Shown here one piece after another: positions 33,891 to 41,853 of a DNA stretch of 52,058 bases. Location of the stretch: the NCBI GenBank assembly GCA_945957125.1, contig CAMFJT010000012.1:1-52058 (forward strand), read 5' to 3'. Numbering within the stretch: the first letter of the stretch is position 1; every line of letters starts with the position of its first letter. Position numbers and translations under genes: made by a program. The DNA comes from an uncultured Rhodospirillales bacterium (GTDB taxonomy: Bacteria; Pseudomonadota; Alphaproteobacteria; Reyranellales; Reyranellaceae). The notes beneath the pieces are model-generated. The model was not told the origin of the DNA. It saw only the letters and a program-made list of their open reading frames with translations, and did no database searches.

Positions 33891-34901
33891 CTATAGCCAG
33901 CCGAGCCGACGGAAGCGGATATAGAGCAGGCCGCACAGCGCCACGATACCGCCGATCACGACGTAGTATCCGTAGGCCCACTTCAGCTCCGGCATGTGCT
34001 CGAAGTTCATGCCGTAGATTCCGGCCACCGCGGTCGGCACGGCGAGGATGGCGGCCCAGGCGGCGAGCTTGCGGGTGATGGCGTTCTGTTGCGACTGGCC
34101 GGCCATCAGGCTCGCCTCGAAGGCGAAGGCGAGGACCTCGCGCAGGGAATCGATCTCCTCCTGCACCCGTCGCACATGGTCGTGGACGTCACGGAACAGC
34201 GGCTGCATCGACGCCTCGATCAGCACGTCGTCGGCATGCTGGAGGCGCTGGCAGACATCGACCAGCGGCACCACTGCCTTGCGCAGGCGCAACAGCTCGC
34301 GGCGCAGCCGGTAGAGGCGGTTGATCTCGCCCTCGCTCAGCACCTTGCGCAGCAGCCGTTCCTCCAGCCCGTCGACCTCCTCGCCGATCGACTCGACGAC
34401 CGGCATGTAGTTGTCGACGATGAAGTCGAGGATTGCGTAGAGGATGTAGTCCTCGCCGCGACGCAGAAGGACCGGGCAGGACTCGGCGCGCTTGCGCACG
34501 GTCGCATAGGAGGTCGAGGCGCCGTGGCGCACCGACACGACATAGCCCTTGCCGAAGAAGATGTGGGTCTCGCCGAAGATGATGTCGCCGCCCGAGAGCT
34601 GCGCGGTGCGCGCGACGATGAAGAAGGCATCGCCATAGCGCTCGAGCTTGGGATACTGATGGGCCTTAGCGGCATCCTCGATCGCCAGCGGATGAAGATC
34701 GAGCTGGGCCTGCACGCGCCGCAGCAGCGCCGCCGAAGGCTCCTTGAGCCCGATCCAGACCACGTGGCCTTCTTTTCTCGACCACGCGCCGGCCTCGTCG
34801 ATGGCGATGTCGCGCAGGCGGCGGCCATCGACGTAGACACCGGCGGCAACGACACCGGGCTCGACGGCGATCTCGGGAAGGGTTGCGGCGATGCTGTCCA
34901 C
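33891..34901 (-). CDS. corA: CorA-family divalent metal transporter, GTG start
   Basis: A 336-residue CorA/MRS2-type channel for Mg2+, Co2+ or related ions. The last 65 residues hold the two membrane helices with the signature YGMNFEHMPEL between them, and the long helical cytoplasmic part precedes them. No in-frame ATG lies near the expected N-terminus, so GTG at 34901 (VDSIAATLPEI) is proposed; an in-frame reading continues upstream across the CBS gene and is not credible. A clear ribosome binding site is lacking. It follows the CBS-BON gene with 65 bases between them. Confidence 0.87.
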   Translation of the reverse strand: MDSIAATLPEIAVEPGVVAAGVYVDGRRLRDIAIDEAGAWSRKEGHVVWIGLKEPSAALLRRVQAQLDLHPLAIEDAAKAHQYPKLERYGDAFFIVARTAQLSGGDIIFGETHIFFGKGYVVSVRHGASTSYATVRKRAESCPVLLRRGEDYILYAILDFIVDNYMPVVESIGEEVDGLEERLLRKVLSEGEINRLYRLRRELLRLRKAVVPLVDVCQRLQHADDVLIEASMQPLFRDVHDHVRRVQEEIDSLREVLAFAFEASLMAGQSQQNAITRKLAAWAAILAVPTAVAGIYGMNFEHMPELKWAYGYYVVIGGIVALCGLLYIRFRRLGWL

Positions 34902-34966
34902 CGCGTTCAAACGCAGACGGGCGGTAAACGCTGCAATCCCCGCGATCCGGCAGGACGACGAAGGCC

Positions 34967-35629
34967 TTACAATCCCAGGCGGATCGCCGGAGGCGGCACG
35001 ATGTGCATATGGACCTCGACGGCAGTGACGCCGGGGACGTTCTGTGCCGCCGCGCGATAGGCATTGCGGACGAGGTCGGAGGGCGCGACGCCCCAGAGGT
35101 GCGCAACTCCGCCGTTCACGACGACGTCGAGCTGCCGCGCCTGCGACCAGGTGCGGCCCTGACAGGCGGCCGAAATCTCGCGCCGGAGCTGGTCGTCGCG
35201 GCGTGGCGCGGCCTCGCCGTCGCCCGACGCGGGGTTGCTCGAGATCAGGGCGCGCAGCAGGTCGATGCGGCTCACGATCCCGACCACCGCGCCGTCGCGC
35301 AGGATCGGCAGACGCTTCACCCGTCGTTCGGTCATCAGCTTCGCCAGGGCAGTAACCGGCGTGTCCTCGTCTGCGGTGATGACGTCGCGGGTCATCATGT
35401 CCGCCACCTTGCGGGAGTTCACGGCAGGACATCCGACCGTCGCCTCGTCGGCGTCGGCCATGCATCCGAGCAGGTCCGCCTCGCTCACGATGCCGACCAT
35501 GCGGCCCGCCTCGTCGACCACCGGCATCGCGCTGACATGGCAATTGACCAGCAGGCGTGCGGCTTCGATCATCGTGGCGTCGGCGGCCAACGACATCACC
35601 CCGTTCGACATCACATCCCTTGCGCGCAT
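34967..35629 (-). CDS. CBS-pair and BON domain protein
   Basis: A 220-residue cytoplasmic protein with two CBS domains (about 6-60 and 70-130: ARDVMSNGVMSLAADATMIE and VADMMTRDVITADEDTPV) that usually bind adenosine nucleotides. A C-terminal BON-like domain (about 150-215) has LDVVVNGGVAHLWGV and GVTAVEVHM. Such proteins are common in alphaproteobacterial microaerobic or stress regulons. The ATG at 35629 has AAAGGAAAG upstream; the earlier ATG at 35650 does not. It is probably cotranscribed with fixK, which ends 30 bases upstream. Confidence 0.88.
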   Translation of the reverse strand: MRARDVMSNGVMSLAADATMIEAARLLVNCHVSAMPVVDEAGRMVGIVSEADLLGCMADADEATVGCPAVNSRKVADMMTRDVITADEDTPVTALAKLMTERRVKRLPILRDGAVVGIVSRIDLLRALISSNPASGDGEAAPRRDDQLRREISAACQGRTWSQARQLDVVVNGGVAHLWGVAPSDLVRNAYRAAAQNVPGVTAVEVHMHIVPPPAIRLGL

Positions 35630-35659
35630 GGCACTTTCCTTTCGTGGCATTCGCGGAGA

Positions 35660-36343
35660 TCAGGCGCCAAGCGACTGCAGCCGGGCCCTGTCGGACAGGA
35701 TGACGGTTCGTCCGGCCTCGGCGAGGCGGATCAAGCCCTCGCGCGCCATCTGCGTCAGCGTCCGGGAGACCGTCTCGATGGTCAGCCCGAGATGGTCGGC
35801 GATGTCGGTGCGCTGCATCGGCAGCACGACGCGGTCTGCGCCAGGCCGGCGGCGCGCCATGTCGAGCAGGAAGCTCGCCATCTTCTCCAGCGCCGTCTTG
35901 CGGCCGAGAAGGACCATGTGGTCATGCGCGCGATCGAGGCTGGTCAGCATCGAGGACATCAGCTGGTCGCCGAATGCCGGATCGTCGTGCACGAGGCTGG
36001 CGAAGCGGCTGCGGCGGTAGGCGATGACCGCCACGTCGTCGACGGCCTCCGCGGTGAAACGGTGCTGCGCGCCGCCTTCGAGGCCGAACACGTCGCCGAC
36101 GAGATGAAAGGCGTCGATCTGGCGCCGGCCGTCGGCGAGGAGCTTGCCGGTGCGCACGGTGCCCGAAACCACCTTGTAGAAGAACGTGCACGCATCGCCT
36201 TCGGTGAACAGCTCCTCGTCGCGGGCGAAACGCCGCAGCACGCCGAGCTGCGGCTCGTCCGTCATGCGGGGGAGGACGCCGGCGCCCTGCATGGCGAGCA
36301 CGGCGGGGATTCGCGAGCTGGACGCGGCGCTGAAGGCTTGCAT
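35660..36343 (-). CDS. fixK: FixK-type Crp/Fnr transcription regulator
   Basis: A 227-residue Crp/Fnr regulator: cyclic-nucleotide-binding fold to about residue 130, a dimer helix, then a helix-turn-helix RTDIADHLGLTIETVSRTL. The recognition helix has E-x-x-S-R, as in FNR and FixK, which read TTGAT-N4-ATCAA. The only cysteine I see is C52, so it lacks the iron-sulfur ligands of FNR and must get its oxygen signal from elsewhere, as FixK does from FixLJ. GGGAGAG precedes the ATG. A FixJ-box-like site lies 72 bases upstream, and FixK boxes lie before the uspA/TauE and DUF2189/ccoN gene pairs. Confidence 0.88.
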   Translation of the reverse strand: MQAFSAASSSRIPAVLAMQGAGVLPRMTDEPQLGVLRRFARDEELFTEGDACTFFYKVVSGTVRTGKLLADGRRQIDAFHLVGDVFGLEGGAQHRFTAEAVDDVAVIAYRRSRFASLVHDDPAFGDQLMSSMLTSLDRAHDHMVLLGRKTALEKMASFLLDMARRRPGADRVVLPMQRTDIADHLGLTIETVSRTLTQMAREGLIRLAEAGRTVILSDRARLQSLGA

Positions 36344-36414
36344 TGGTCTCTCCCACGAGGATTCGATGGGTGAGGGATACCGCCGCGCCTGCGGGTGAAA
36401 AATTCAGGTCTTCT

Positions 36415-36433
36415 CCTAAGGGATTCTACGTAG
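36415..36433 (-). promoter_or_regulatory. FixJ-box-like site upstream of fixK
   Basis: On the minus strand CTACGTAGAATCCCTTAGG ends about 72 bases before the fixK ATG. It resembles, from memory, FixJ-binding sites of rhizobial fixK promoters, which combine TACGTA-like and CCCTTA-like halves. It sits in the 119-base gap between the receiver-only regulator gene and fixK. Phospho-FixJ would activate fixK from here. Confidence 0.55.
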
Positions 36434-36462
36434 CCGCGAGCACCGTGGGGCTCACGAGCCCT

Positions 36463-36846
36463 TCAGGAGGGCCGGAAGCGCGCCAGGGCGGACCGGATGG
36501 AGTCGAGAAGCGCATCGTCCGACAGGGGCTTCTCGAGCAGGCAGTGGATGCCGAGCTTTTGCGCCCGGATGCGCAGTTCCCTGTTGGCCCTGCCGGTGAT
36601 GAGAATTGCCGGCGCGACGATACCGCGCGCGCGCAACACGCCGATCAGCTCCAGCCCGTCCGTCGCAGGCATCCGGTAGTCGATGACGAGGCAGCCGCAG
36701 GACCGCAAGTCGGGGTCGTTCAACAGGCTCGCCGCGCCGTCGAAGACCCGCACGTCCAGCCCCTCGACCTCCAGGGCGAACTTCAGTGCCCCGCGCACAG
36801 CGGCGTCGTCGTCGACCACGCAGATGACAGGAAGCTTGCTCGCCAT
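36463..36846 (-). CDS. Receiver-only response regulator
   Basis: A 127-residue protein that is only a receiver domain: acidic D12, D13 and D14, phosphoacceptor D56 (LVIDYRMP), the T in LITGR and K in LEKPLSDD. It has no output domain. Its sequence resembles the FixJ receiver. It lies between fixJ and fixK on the same strand, so it could compete for phosphate from FixL or carry it elsewhere, as single-domain regulators do in other alphaproteobacteria. It is not FixT, which is not a typical receiver with these residues. A weak FixK-like box is at 36881-36894. Confidence 0.87.
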   Translation of the reverse strand: MASKLPVICVVDDDAAVRGALKFALEVEGLDVRVFDGAASLLNDPDLRSCGCLVIDYRMPATDGLELIGVLRARGIVAPAILITGRANRELRIRAQKLGIHCLLEKPLSDDALLDSIRSALARFRPS

Positions 36847-36957
36847 GGCCGCAGCCTATCGGTCCGGGAACTGCGGCGAATTGATCCAGCGCAAGCCGGC
36901 GGATTGCGGCGGCGCATTCCCGGCGACCTGCCCCGGGAGTGCCGAGGAGGACCCGCG

Positions 36958-37572
36958 CTAGCCGAAGTCACCGCCGAGCAGCGCCTTGCGAACCAGGGCG
37001 GACAGGCTGTCGGCGTGCATCTTCGTCATGACGTTGGAGCGGTAGATCTCCACGGTGCGGGCGCTGATGTCGAGCTCGTGGGCGATGATCTTGTTGGGCT
37101 TGCCGGCGACCAGCCCGTCGAGCACCTGTCGCTCGCGCTCCGTCAGGGTCGCCAGGCAGGCGCGCGCCTCCCCCGCCCGCGCATTGCGATCGCGGTCGCC
37201 CGCCCGACGCGCGAGCGCCGTCCTGATCGCACCGAGCAGCAGCTCGTCGTCGAACGGCTTTTCGATGAAATCCACGGCGCCGGCCTTCATCGCCTCGACG
37301 GCCAAAGCGATGTCGCCGTGACCCGTCATCACGATCACGGGAATCCTGTTGCCGGCAGCGCGCAACCGCCGCTGCAGCTCGATGCCGTCCACGCCGGGCA
37401 TGCGCACGTCGGTGACGATGCAGCCGTCCTGGACGTCGGGCAGGAGCTGCAGGAACGAGGTGGCGGACTCGTGCACGCGCACGGCAAGCCCGGCCGTGCT
37501 CAGCAGGAACGCCAGCGATTGCCGGACGTCGGCGTCGTCGTCGATGACGTGAACGATGTCGCTATCGGCCAA
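36958..37572 (-). CDS. fixJ: FixJ-type response regulator
   Basis: A 204-residue two-domain response regulator. The receiver (1-125) has D11, D12, phosphoacceptor D55 (VTDVRMPG), T in VMTGHGD and K in FIEKPFDD. The LuxR-type helix-turn-helix (about 138-204) reads LTERERQVLDGLVAGKPNKI and SARTVEIYRSNVM, as in FixJ. It overlaps fixL by 11 bases, which implies coupled synthesis with its kinase. It should be phosphorylated at low oxygen and activate fixK. Confidence 0.93.
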   Translation of the reverse strand: MADSDIVHVIDDDADVRQSLAFLLSTAGLAVRVHESATSFLQLLPDVQDGCIVTDVRMPGVDGIELQRRLRAAGNRIPVIVMTGHGDIALAVEAMKAGAVDFIEKPFDDELLLGAIRTALARRAGDRDRNARAGEARACLATLTERERQVLDGLVAGKPNKIIAHELDISARTVEIYRSNVMTKMHADSLSALVRKALLGGDFG

Positions 37573-39115
37573 GCTCCGCCTCCTCCGTTTCCTCCGCCAT
37601 CCTCAGCGTGAAGCGGAAGATCGTCCCGCCCTGCGGTCGCGGTTCGACCCAGATCTTGCCGCCGTGCGCCTCGACGATCGTGCGGCAGATCGACAGGCCC
37701 AGCCCCATACCCTTCTGCTTCGTGGTCACGAAGGGCTGGAAGAGATGCGCCCTCACCTCGGGCGCCAGGCCCGCGCCGGAATCCGTCACGCTCACCTGCA
37801 CCAGCCCGTCATCCAGCAGCATCGTCTCGATGCCGAGGGCGCGCGGGCCGGGCGCCTCCAGCAGGATCTCGACGGCATTGCGGATCAGGTTGACCAGAAC
37901 CTGCTGGATCTGGATGCGATCGACCACCACCAGCTCGGCGCGAGGGTCGAGCCGAAAGGACACCGCGATGGCATTCTCATGGGTGCCGACGAGCGCCAGC
38001 GTGCTGGCATCCTCGATCAGCCTGGGCAGGCTTTCGACCTGCCGCTCGCTGTCGCCGCGCGCCACGAACTCGCGCAGCCGGCGGATGATCTGGCCGGCCC
38101 TCAGCGCCTGGTCCGCTGCCTTGGCGAGCGCATCGCGCAGCGCCGGCATCTGCTCCCCCTCGGCCCTCTGCAGCAGCCGATGGCACCCCCTGAGGTAGTT
38201 GTTGATCGCGGTAAGGGGCTGGTTGATCTCGTGCGCCAGGGTCGACGCCATCTCGCCGAGCGCGGTGAAGCGCGACATGTGCGCCACCTCCGCCTGCAGC
38301 TCCTTGAGCCTGTTCTCTGTCAGTTCCTGGTCGGTGAGGTCGCGAATGAAGCCGGTGAAGTAATGCCGGTCGGCGGACTGCAGCTCGCCGATCGTCAGGT
38401 GCATCGGGAAGGTCGTGCCGTCGCGGCGCTGGCCCACGACGATCCGGCCGATGCCGATGATGTGCTTCTCCCCGGTCCGCAGGTAGCGCTCGAGATAGTG
38501 GTCGTGCTGGCTACGGTGCGGCTCGGGCATGAACAGGCTGATGTTGCGGCCGGCCGATTCCGCCAGCGTATAGCCGAACAGCTTCTCCGCCGTGGCGCTG
38601 AGCGATTCGATGCGGCCGCGCTCGTCGATGATGACCATCGCGTCGGGAACGGTTTCGAGGATCGACCGCAGCCGCGCCTCGGCCGCCGCGCGCGCCACCC
38701 TGTCGGCACCCGTGGCGTCGTCGAGCCGCGCGGCCTCGCGCACGCTCTGGATGATCCAGGCAACGGACCCGTCGGTCGCCGGCACCGGCGCGTTGACCAC
38801 CTCCAGCATCCGCTCGCCGCATTCCCTGCGCCCTGGCAGCCGGAAGAGTCCCGGCCCAATCCGGTGCCTGGCGCCCGACCGCACCGCGGCTTCCAGCGAG
38901 GACACGAGGTCCGCCAATGCCGGGCTGCCCGCGAGATGCTGGCGGATGTCCTGTCCGACGACCGCTTGCGCCGGCAAACCGATCAGCTCGAGATAGACCC
39001 CGCTCGCGGCGGCGATGGTGAATTCGGCGGACAGGAGCAGGTCGGCATGCGGGGAGGCCGAGACCAGGGCCGCAAGATCCTGCGGAAGCGCTTCCCGCGC
39101 GCGCATCGTCGCCAT
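37562..39115 (-). CDS. fixL: FixL oxygen-sensing haem-PAS histidine kinase
   Basis: A 517-residue soluble sensor kinase. A first PAS-like domain is at about 15-130 and a second, haem-binding PAS domain at about 145-260. The second has the proximal haem ligand H204 (SQHDHY) and R224 in HIIGIGR, which stabilises bound O2; in Bradyrhizobium FixL the equivalents are H200 and R220. The phosphoacceptor is H295 in TLAHEINQPL, also shifted by four from the rhizobial H291. The ATPase core has NLIRNAVE, DSGAGLAPEV and GMGLGLSICRTIVEAHGG. No membrane helices are seen, like B. japonicum FixL and unlike S. meliloti FixL. Oxygen binding should switch the kinase off. Confidence 0.95.
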   Translation of the reverse strand: MATMRAREALPQDLAALVSASPHADLLLSAEFTIAAASGVYLELIGLPAQAVVGQDIRQHLAGSPALADLVSSLEAAVRSGARHRIGPGLFRLPGRRECGERMLEVVNAPVPATDGSVAWIIQSVREAARLDDATGADRVARAAAEARLRSILETVPDAMVIIDERGRIESLSATAEKLFGYTLAESAGRNISLFMPEPHRSQHDHYLERYLRTGEKHIIGIGRIVVGQRRDGTTFPMHLTIGELQSADRHYFTGFIRDLTDQELTENRLKELQAEVAHMSRFTALGEMASTLAHEINQPLTAINNYLRGCHRLLQRAEGEQMPALRDALAKAADQALRAGQIIRRLREFVARGDSERQVESLPRLIEDASTLALVGTHENAIAVSFRLDPRAELVVVDRIQIQQVLVNLIRNAVEILLEAPGPRALGIETMLLDDGLVQVSVTDSGAGLAPEVRAHLFQPFVTTKQKGMGLGLSICRTIVEAHGGKIWVEPRPQGGTIFRFTLRMAEETEEAELGR

Positions 39116-39233
39116 GTCCGGTTCCTCTGGCGCCGACTATAGCAGCAGCAGCGGAAGGGGCGAAACCGCCCAGCGGGCTGCGCCCCGGGGTTGACGCGAC
39201 GTGTCCTCGCCGTCCTGAGAGCTTGTTGAGAGT

Positions 39234-39262
39234 TCTTCCGCTGGGGGCGCAGCTCCCAGCGA
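39234..39262. repeat. Short TTCCGCTGGGGGCGC hairpin
   Basis: TTCCGCTGGGGGCGC followed by AGCTCCCAGCG forms a small hairpin (GCTGGG with CCCAGC). Its first 15 bases match the left arm of the palindrome at 42622-42665. It lies in the 163-base gap between fixL (starting 39115) and the small gene ending at 39279, so it may terminate that transcript. A possible fixL -10, TATAGT, lies on the minus strand at 39141-39136. Confidence 0.55.
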
Positions 39263-39278
39263 CTCGCGTTTCGAGCCC

Positions 39279-39494
39279 TCAGGGCCGGATGAAGGCGAGC
39301 GGCGCGTCCTCGTCGAGATTGTCCGCCGCGGCCGTCAGCTCGGCGGCGATATCGTCAATCGACCGGTCCTGACGGAAGATGCGGATCGCCTCCGACAGCA
39401 GGCAGCGGGCGACGACGTCGCCGGAGATCGACCGCGCTCCGGCTTCCTCGAGGGCCGCCGCGACATGGCGGGCCACGAGCTCATAGGTGCTCAT
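39279..39494 (-). CDS. Small protein of unknown function
   Basis: A 71-residue protein, probably all helical and cytoplasmic (MSTYELVARHVAAALEEAGA at the start, then DVVARCLLSEAIRIFRQDRS and IDDIAAELTAAADNLDED). No known domain is recognised. AAGGA eight bases before the ATG and the position 18 bases after the hemN stop on the same strand support a real, cotranscribed gene. Its place between hemN and fixL suggests a role in the low-oxygen response, which is inference only. One cysteine is present. Confidence 0.75.
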   Translation of the reverse strand: MSTYELVARHVAAALEEAGARSISGDVVARCLLSEAIRIFRQDRSIDDIAAELTAAADNLDEDAPLAFIRP

Positions 39495-39512
39495 GCAACG
39501 ATCCTTTCCTGG

Positions 39513-40859
39513 TCACAGTCCACGCGAGTGACGCCCCTCGGCACCGACATAGTGACGATCGAAGGCGGCGCAGACGAAGCGCACGAACGGCCGGCCAGCC
39601 TGGGTCACGGCGATCTTCGCGCCGCGGCGCCGGATCAGCCCGTCGCGCTCCAGGCCGCGCAGATCCAGTGTCGCCAGATAGGCGTCGAGATCGACCCGAT
39701 GCTCCCGACACAACGGCCCGAGATCGACGGCGTTCTGGCACATCACACGTTCGATGATCGCCGCGCGCAGGCGGTCGTCGCGAGTGAGCGCGATGCCGCG
39801 CGCCGTGGCAAAGCCGTCGCCGTCGGCAACCGCGGCCATGTAGCGGGCGGGATCGGCGACGTTCTGCGTGAACCCCTGCGGCAGGGTCGAGATCGCGGAG
39901 GCACCGACGCCCGCGACGAAGGCGGCGCGGTCGGCGACGTAACCCTGAAAGTTCCGATGCAGCGTGCCGTCGGCGGCAGCCCGCGCCAGCCGGTCGTCCG
40001 GCCGCGCATAGTGGTCGAGCCCGATCCGCCGATAGCCCGCCTTCACCAACCTCTCCGCGACCAGCGCCGACATCGCCGCGCGCAGCGCATTGTCCGGCAG
40101 GGTAGCTTCGTCGATCAGCTTCTGGTGCGGCTTCATCCACGGCACGTGCGCATAGCCGAACACCGCGAAACGGTCGGGGCCGAGCTTCAGCGCGAGATCG
40201 AGCGTGGCAGCCAGCGTCTCCAGGGTCTGCCGCGGCAGGCCGTACACCAGGTCGATGTTGAAGCGGCGGATGCCGGCGCCGCGCAGCCGGTCGACGGCGG
40301 CAGCGGTGTCCTCGTAGCTCTGGCGGCGATTGATCGCGGCCTGCACGGTCACGTCGAAGTCCTGTACGCCGAGGCTGACGCGCGTCACGCCGATGGCCGC
40401 CGCGGCGGCCGCCATCTCGCGATCGCAGTGGCGCGGATCGATCTCGAGCGAAATCTCGGCGTCGCAATGGCGGTCGAACCGGCGCGCGATGCATTCGCCC
40501 ACTGCCCGCAGCCGCGTGGCGCCGAGCTGGCTGGGCGTGCCGCCGCCCCATTGCACCCCCTCCAGGATCAGACCGGGGGCGGTGCGCGAGAGTGCGTCGA
40601 GCTCGTCGATCAACGCATCGGCATAGCGGTCGAGCGTGCCCGGCCGGTTCATCGCCATGGTGTGGCAGGCGCAGTACCAGCAAAGCTCCTTGCAGAACGG
40701 CACATGGACGTAGAGCGATGCCGCGCCGCCGGCCAGGTCGCGCAGCCATGCAGCGTGCTCCGCCGGCCCGACCGACGGCGTGAACTGCGCCGCCGTAGGA
40801 TAGCTGGTGTAGCGCGGGACAGGGCGGTCGTAGGCCGCCAGGAGTGCCGGATCGATCAT
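39513..40859 (-). CDS. hemN: Oxygen-independent coproporphyrinogen III dehydrogenase
   Basis: A 448-residue radical SAM enzyme that converts coproporphyrinogen III to protoporphyrinogen IX without O2. The cluster ligands are C56, C60 and C63 with the extra HemN cysteine C65 (CKELCWYCACH). PRYTSYPTA near the start, the VQWGGGTPS motif and the C-terminal HemN domain are all present, so this is true HemN rather than HemW. It supplies haem for the cbb3 oxidase at low oxygen, and is often FixK-controlled. The uspA gene ends 51 bases upstream on the same strand. Confidence 0.94.
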   Translation of the reverse strand: MIDPALLAAYDRPVPRYTSYPTAAQFTPSVGPAEHAAWLRDLAGGAASLYVHVPFCKELCWYCACHTMAMNRPGTLDRYADALIDELDALSRTAPGLILEGVQWGGGTPSQLGATRLRAVGECIARRFDRHCDAEISLEIDPRHCDREMAAAAAAIGVTRVSLGVQDFDVTVQAAINRRQSYEDTAAAVDRLRGAGIRRFNIDLVYGLPRQTLETLAATLDLALKLGPDRFAVFGYAHVPWMKPHQKLIDEATLPDNALRAAMSALVAERLVKAGYRRIGLDHYARPDDRLARAAADGTLHRNFQGYVADRAAFVAGVGASAISTLPQGFTQNVADPARYMAAVADGDGFATARGIALTRDDRLRAAIIERVMCQNAVDLGPLCREHRVDLDAYLATLDLRGLERDGLIRRRGAKIAVTQAGRPFVRFVCAAFDRHYVGAEGRHSRGL

Positions 40860-40910
40860 TTTGGCTCTTTCGTGCGCCGCGTCTTGCCGATCGGAGTCGG
40901 AGACGCCGGC

Positions 40911-41747
40911 CTAGTGCGACATCAGGACGGGAACGGTCATGCTTTCGAGCAGCGTGCGGCTGGCACCGCCGAGCACGAATTCGCGCAGGCGCGAATGTCC
41001 GTAAATGCCCATCACGATGAGGTCGGCATCGCTGTCCGCGGCACGCGACAGGATGGTCTCGCCCACCTTGGCATCGGCCGCCACGTCGCGCTGCACCGTG
41101 ACGTTCACGCCGTGACGGGCGAGCCACAGGGCCACGTCGGCGCCCGGCTCCTGGCCATGGCCGTCGGCCGAGACCTCCGGGTCGATCACCAGCACGATCA
41201 CCTTCTCCGCGGCACGCAGGAAGGGCAGCGCATCGGCGGCCGCGCGCGCGCTCTCGCGGCTGGCGTTCCAGCACAGCAGCACCGTCTTGCCGACCGGCGT
41301 CCGCGCCCCGATGCGGGGGATGACCAGCACGGGACGGCCGGTCGCGAAGGCCAGCGCCTCCGGCAGGTCGCCCCGATTGCCGGCGGCATCCTCGGGATCG
41401 TCCTGGCCGATGACGAGCAGGTCGGCGTAGCGCGCGCTGACCGTGAGCGCGTCGTCGGAGGACGCCTCGGTCACGCGCAGCTCCGACACGACGCTGCGCC
41501 CCTTGGTCGCCTTCTCGTAGGCGGCACGGGAAGCCGTCTCGGCCGCGTCGCGGTCGGCTTCGTAGGCCGTCATCAGGGGACCGATGGCCAGCCCGCCGTC
41601 GGCGTAGGCCATGACCTCGAACGGCTCGCGCGCATGCAGCGCGACCAGCCGGGCATCGAAGCGCTCGGCAACCTCGACGGCCGCGGCCAAACGGGCATCG
41701 ACGCTGCGGCTGGCATCGCAATGGACGAGGATGGTCTTGTAGCTCAT
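40911..41747 (-). CDS. Tandem universal stress protein (UspA family)
   Basis: A 278-residue protein with two Usp domains (about 1-140 and 150-278). The first starts SYKTILVHCDASRSVDAR and ends with LLVIGQDDP; the second starts GKTVLLCWNASRESARAA and ends with the ATP-binding-type motif MGIYGHSRLREFVLGGASRTLL. AGGAGG lies before the ATG at 41747. Genes of this type are common targets of FNR/FixK in alphaproteobacteria. A FixK box lies 59-72 bases upstream, consistent with low-oxygen induction. Confidence 0.92.
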   Translation of the reverse strand: MSYKTILVHCDASRSVDARLAAAVEVAERFDARLVALHAREPFEVMAYADGGLAIGPLMTAYEADRDAAETASRAAYEKATKGRSVVSELRVTEASSDDALTVSARYADLLVIGQDDPEDAAGNRGDLPEALAFATGRPVLVIPRIGARTPVGKTVLLCWNASRESARAAADALPFLRAAEKVIVLVIDPEVSADGHGQEPGADVALWLARHGVNVTVQRDVAADAKVGETILSRAADSDADLIVMGIYGHSRLREFVLGGASRTLLESMTVPVLMSH

Positions 41748-41805
41748 CGTTGCCTCCTGACGGGTTGCACGGGTGATCTTGTGCCATGCAACCGGCCATC
41801 GACGA

Positions 41806-41819
41806 TTGACGCAGATCAA
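41806..41819. promoter_or_regulatory. FNR/FixK box between uspA and TauE-like gene
   Basis: TTGACGCAGATCAA matches TTGAT-N4-ATCAA at nine of ten fixed positions. On the plus strand a -10-like CTATTG (41841-41846) is 31 bases from its centre, the class II activator distance; on the minus strand CAAGAT (41781-41776) is about 34 bases away. It could therefore drive both divergent genes. Confidence 0.8.
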
Positions 41820-41853
41820 GCTGCGTGCCGGGCGCGCAGCCTATTGAGACGCC

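Noticed and set aside
33805-33921. Short frame starting MTVPTGDGG between the hybrid-kinase and corA genes
   Set aside because: It has only a weak ribosome binding site, a Gly/Pro/Ser composition without structure, and runs into the end of corA on the opposite strand.
36881-36894. TTGATCCAGCGCAA as a FixK box for the receiver-only gene
   Set aside because: The left half is perfect but the right half keeps only CAA, and the site is only 35 bases from the start codon. It is too weak to list as a feature without binding data.
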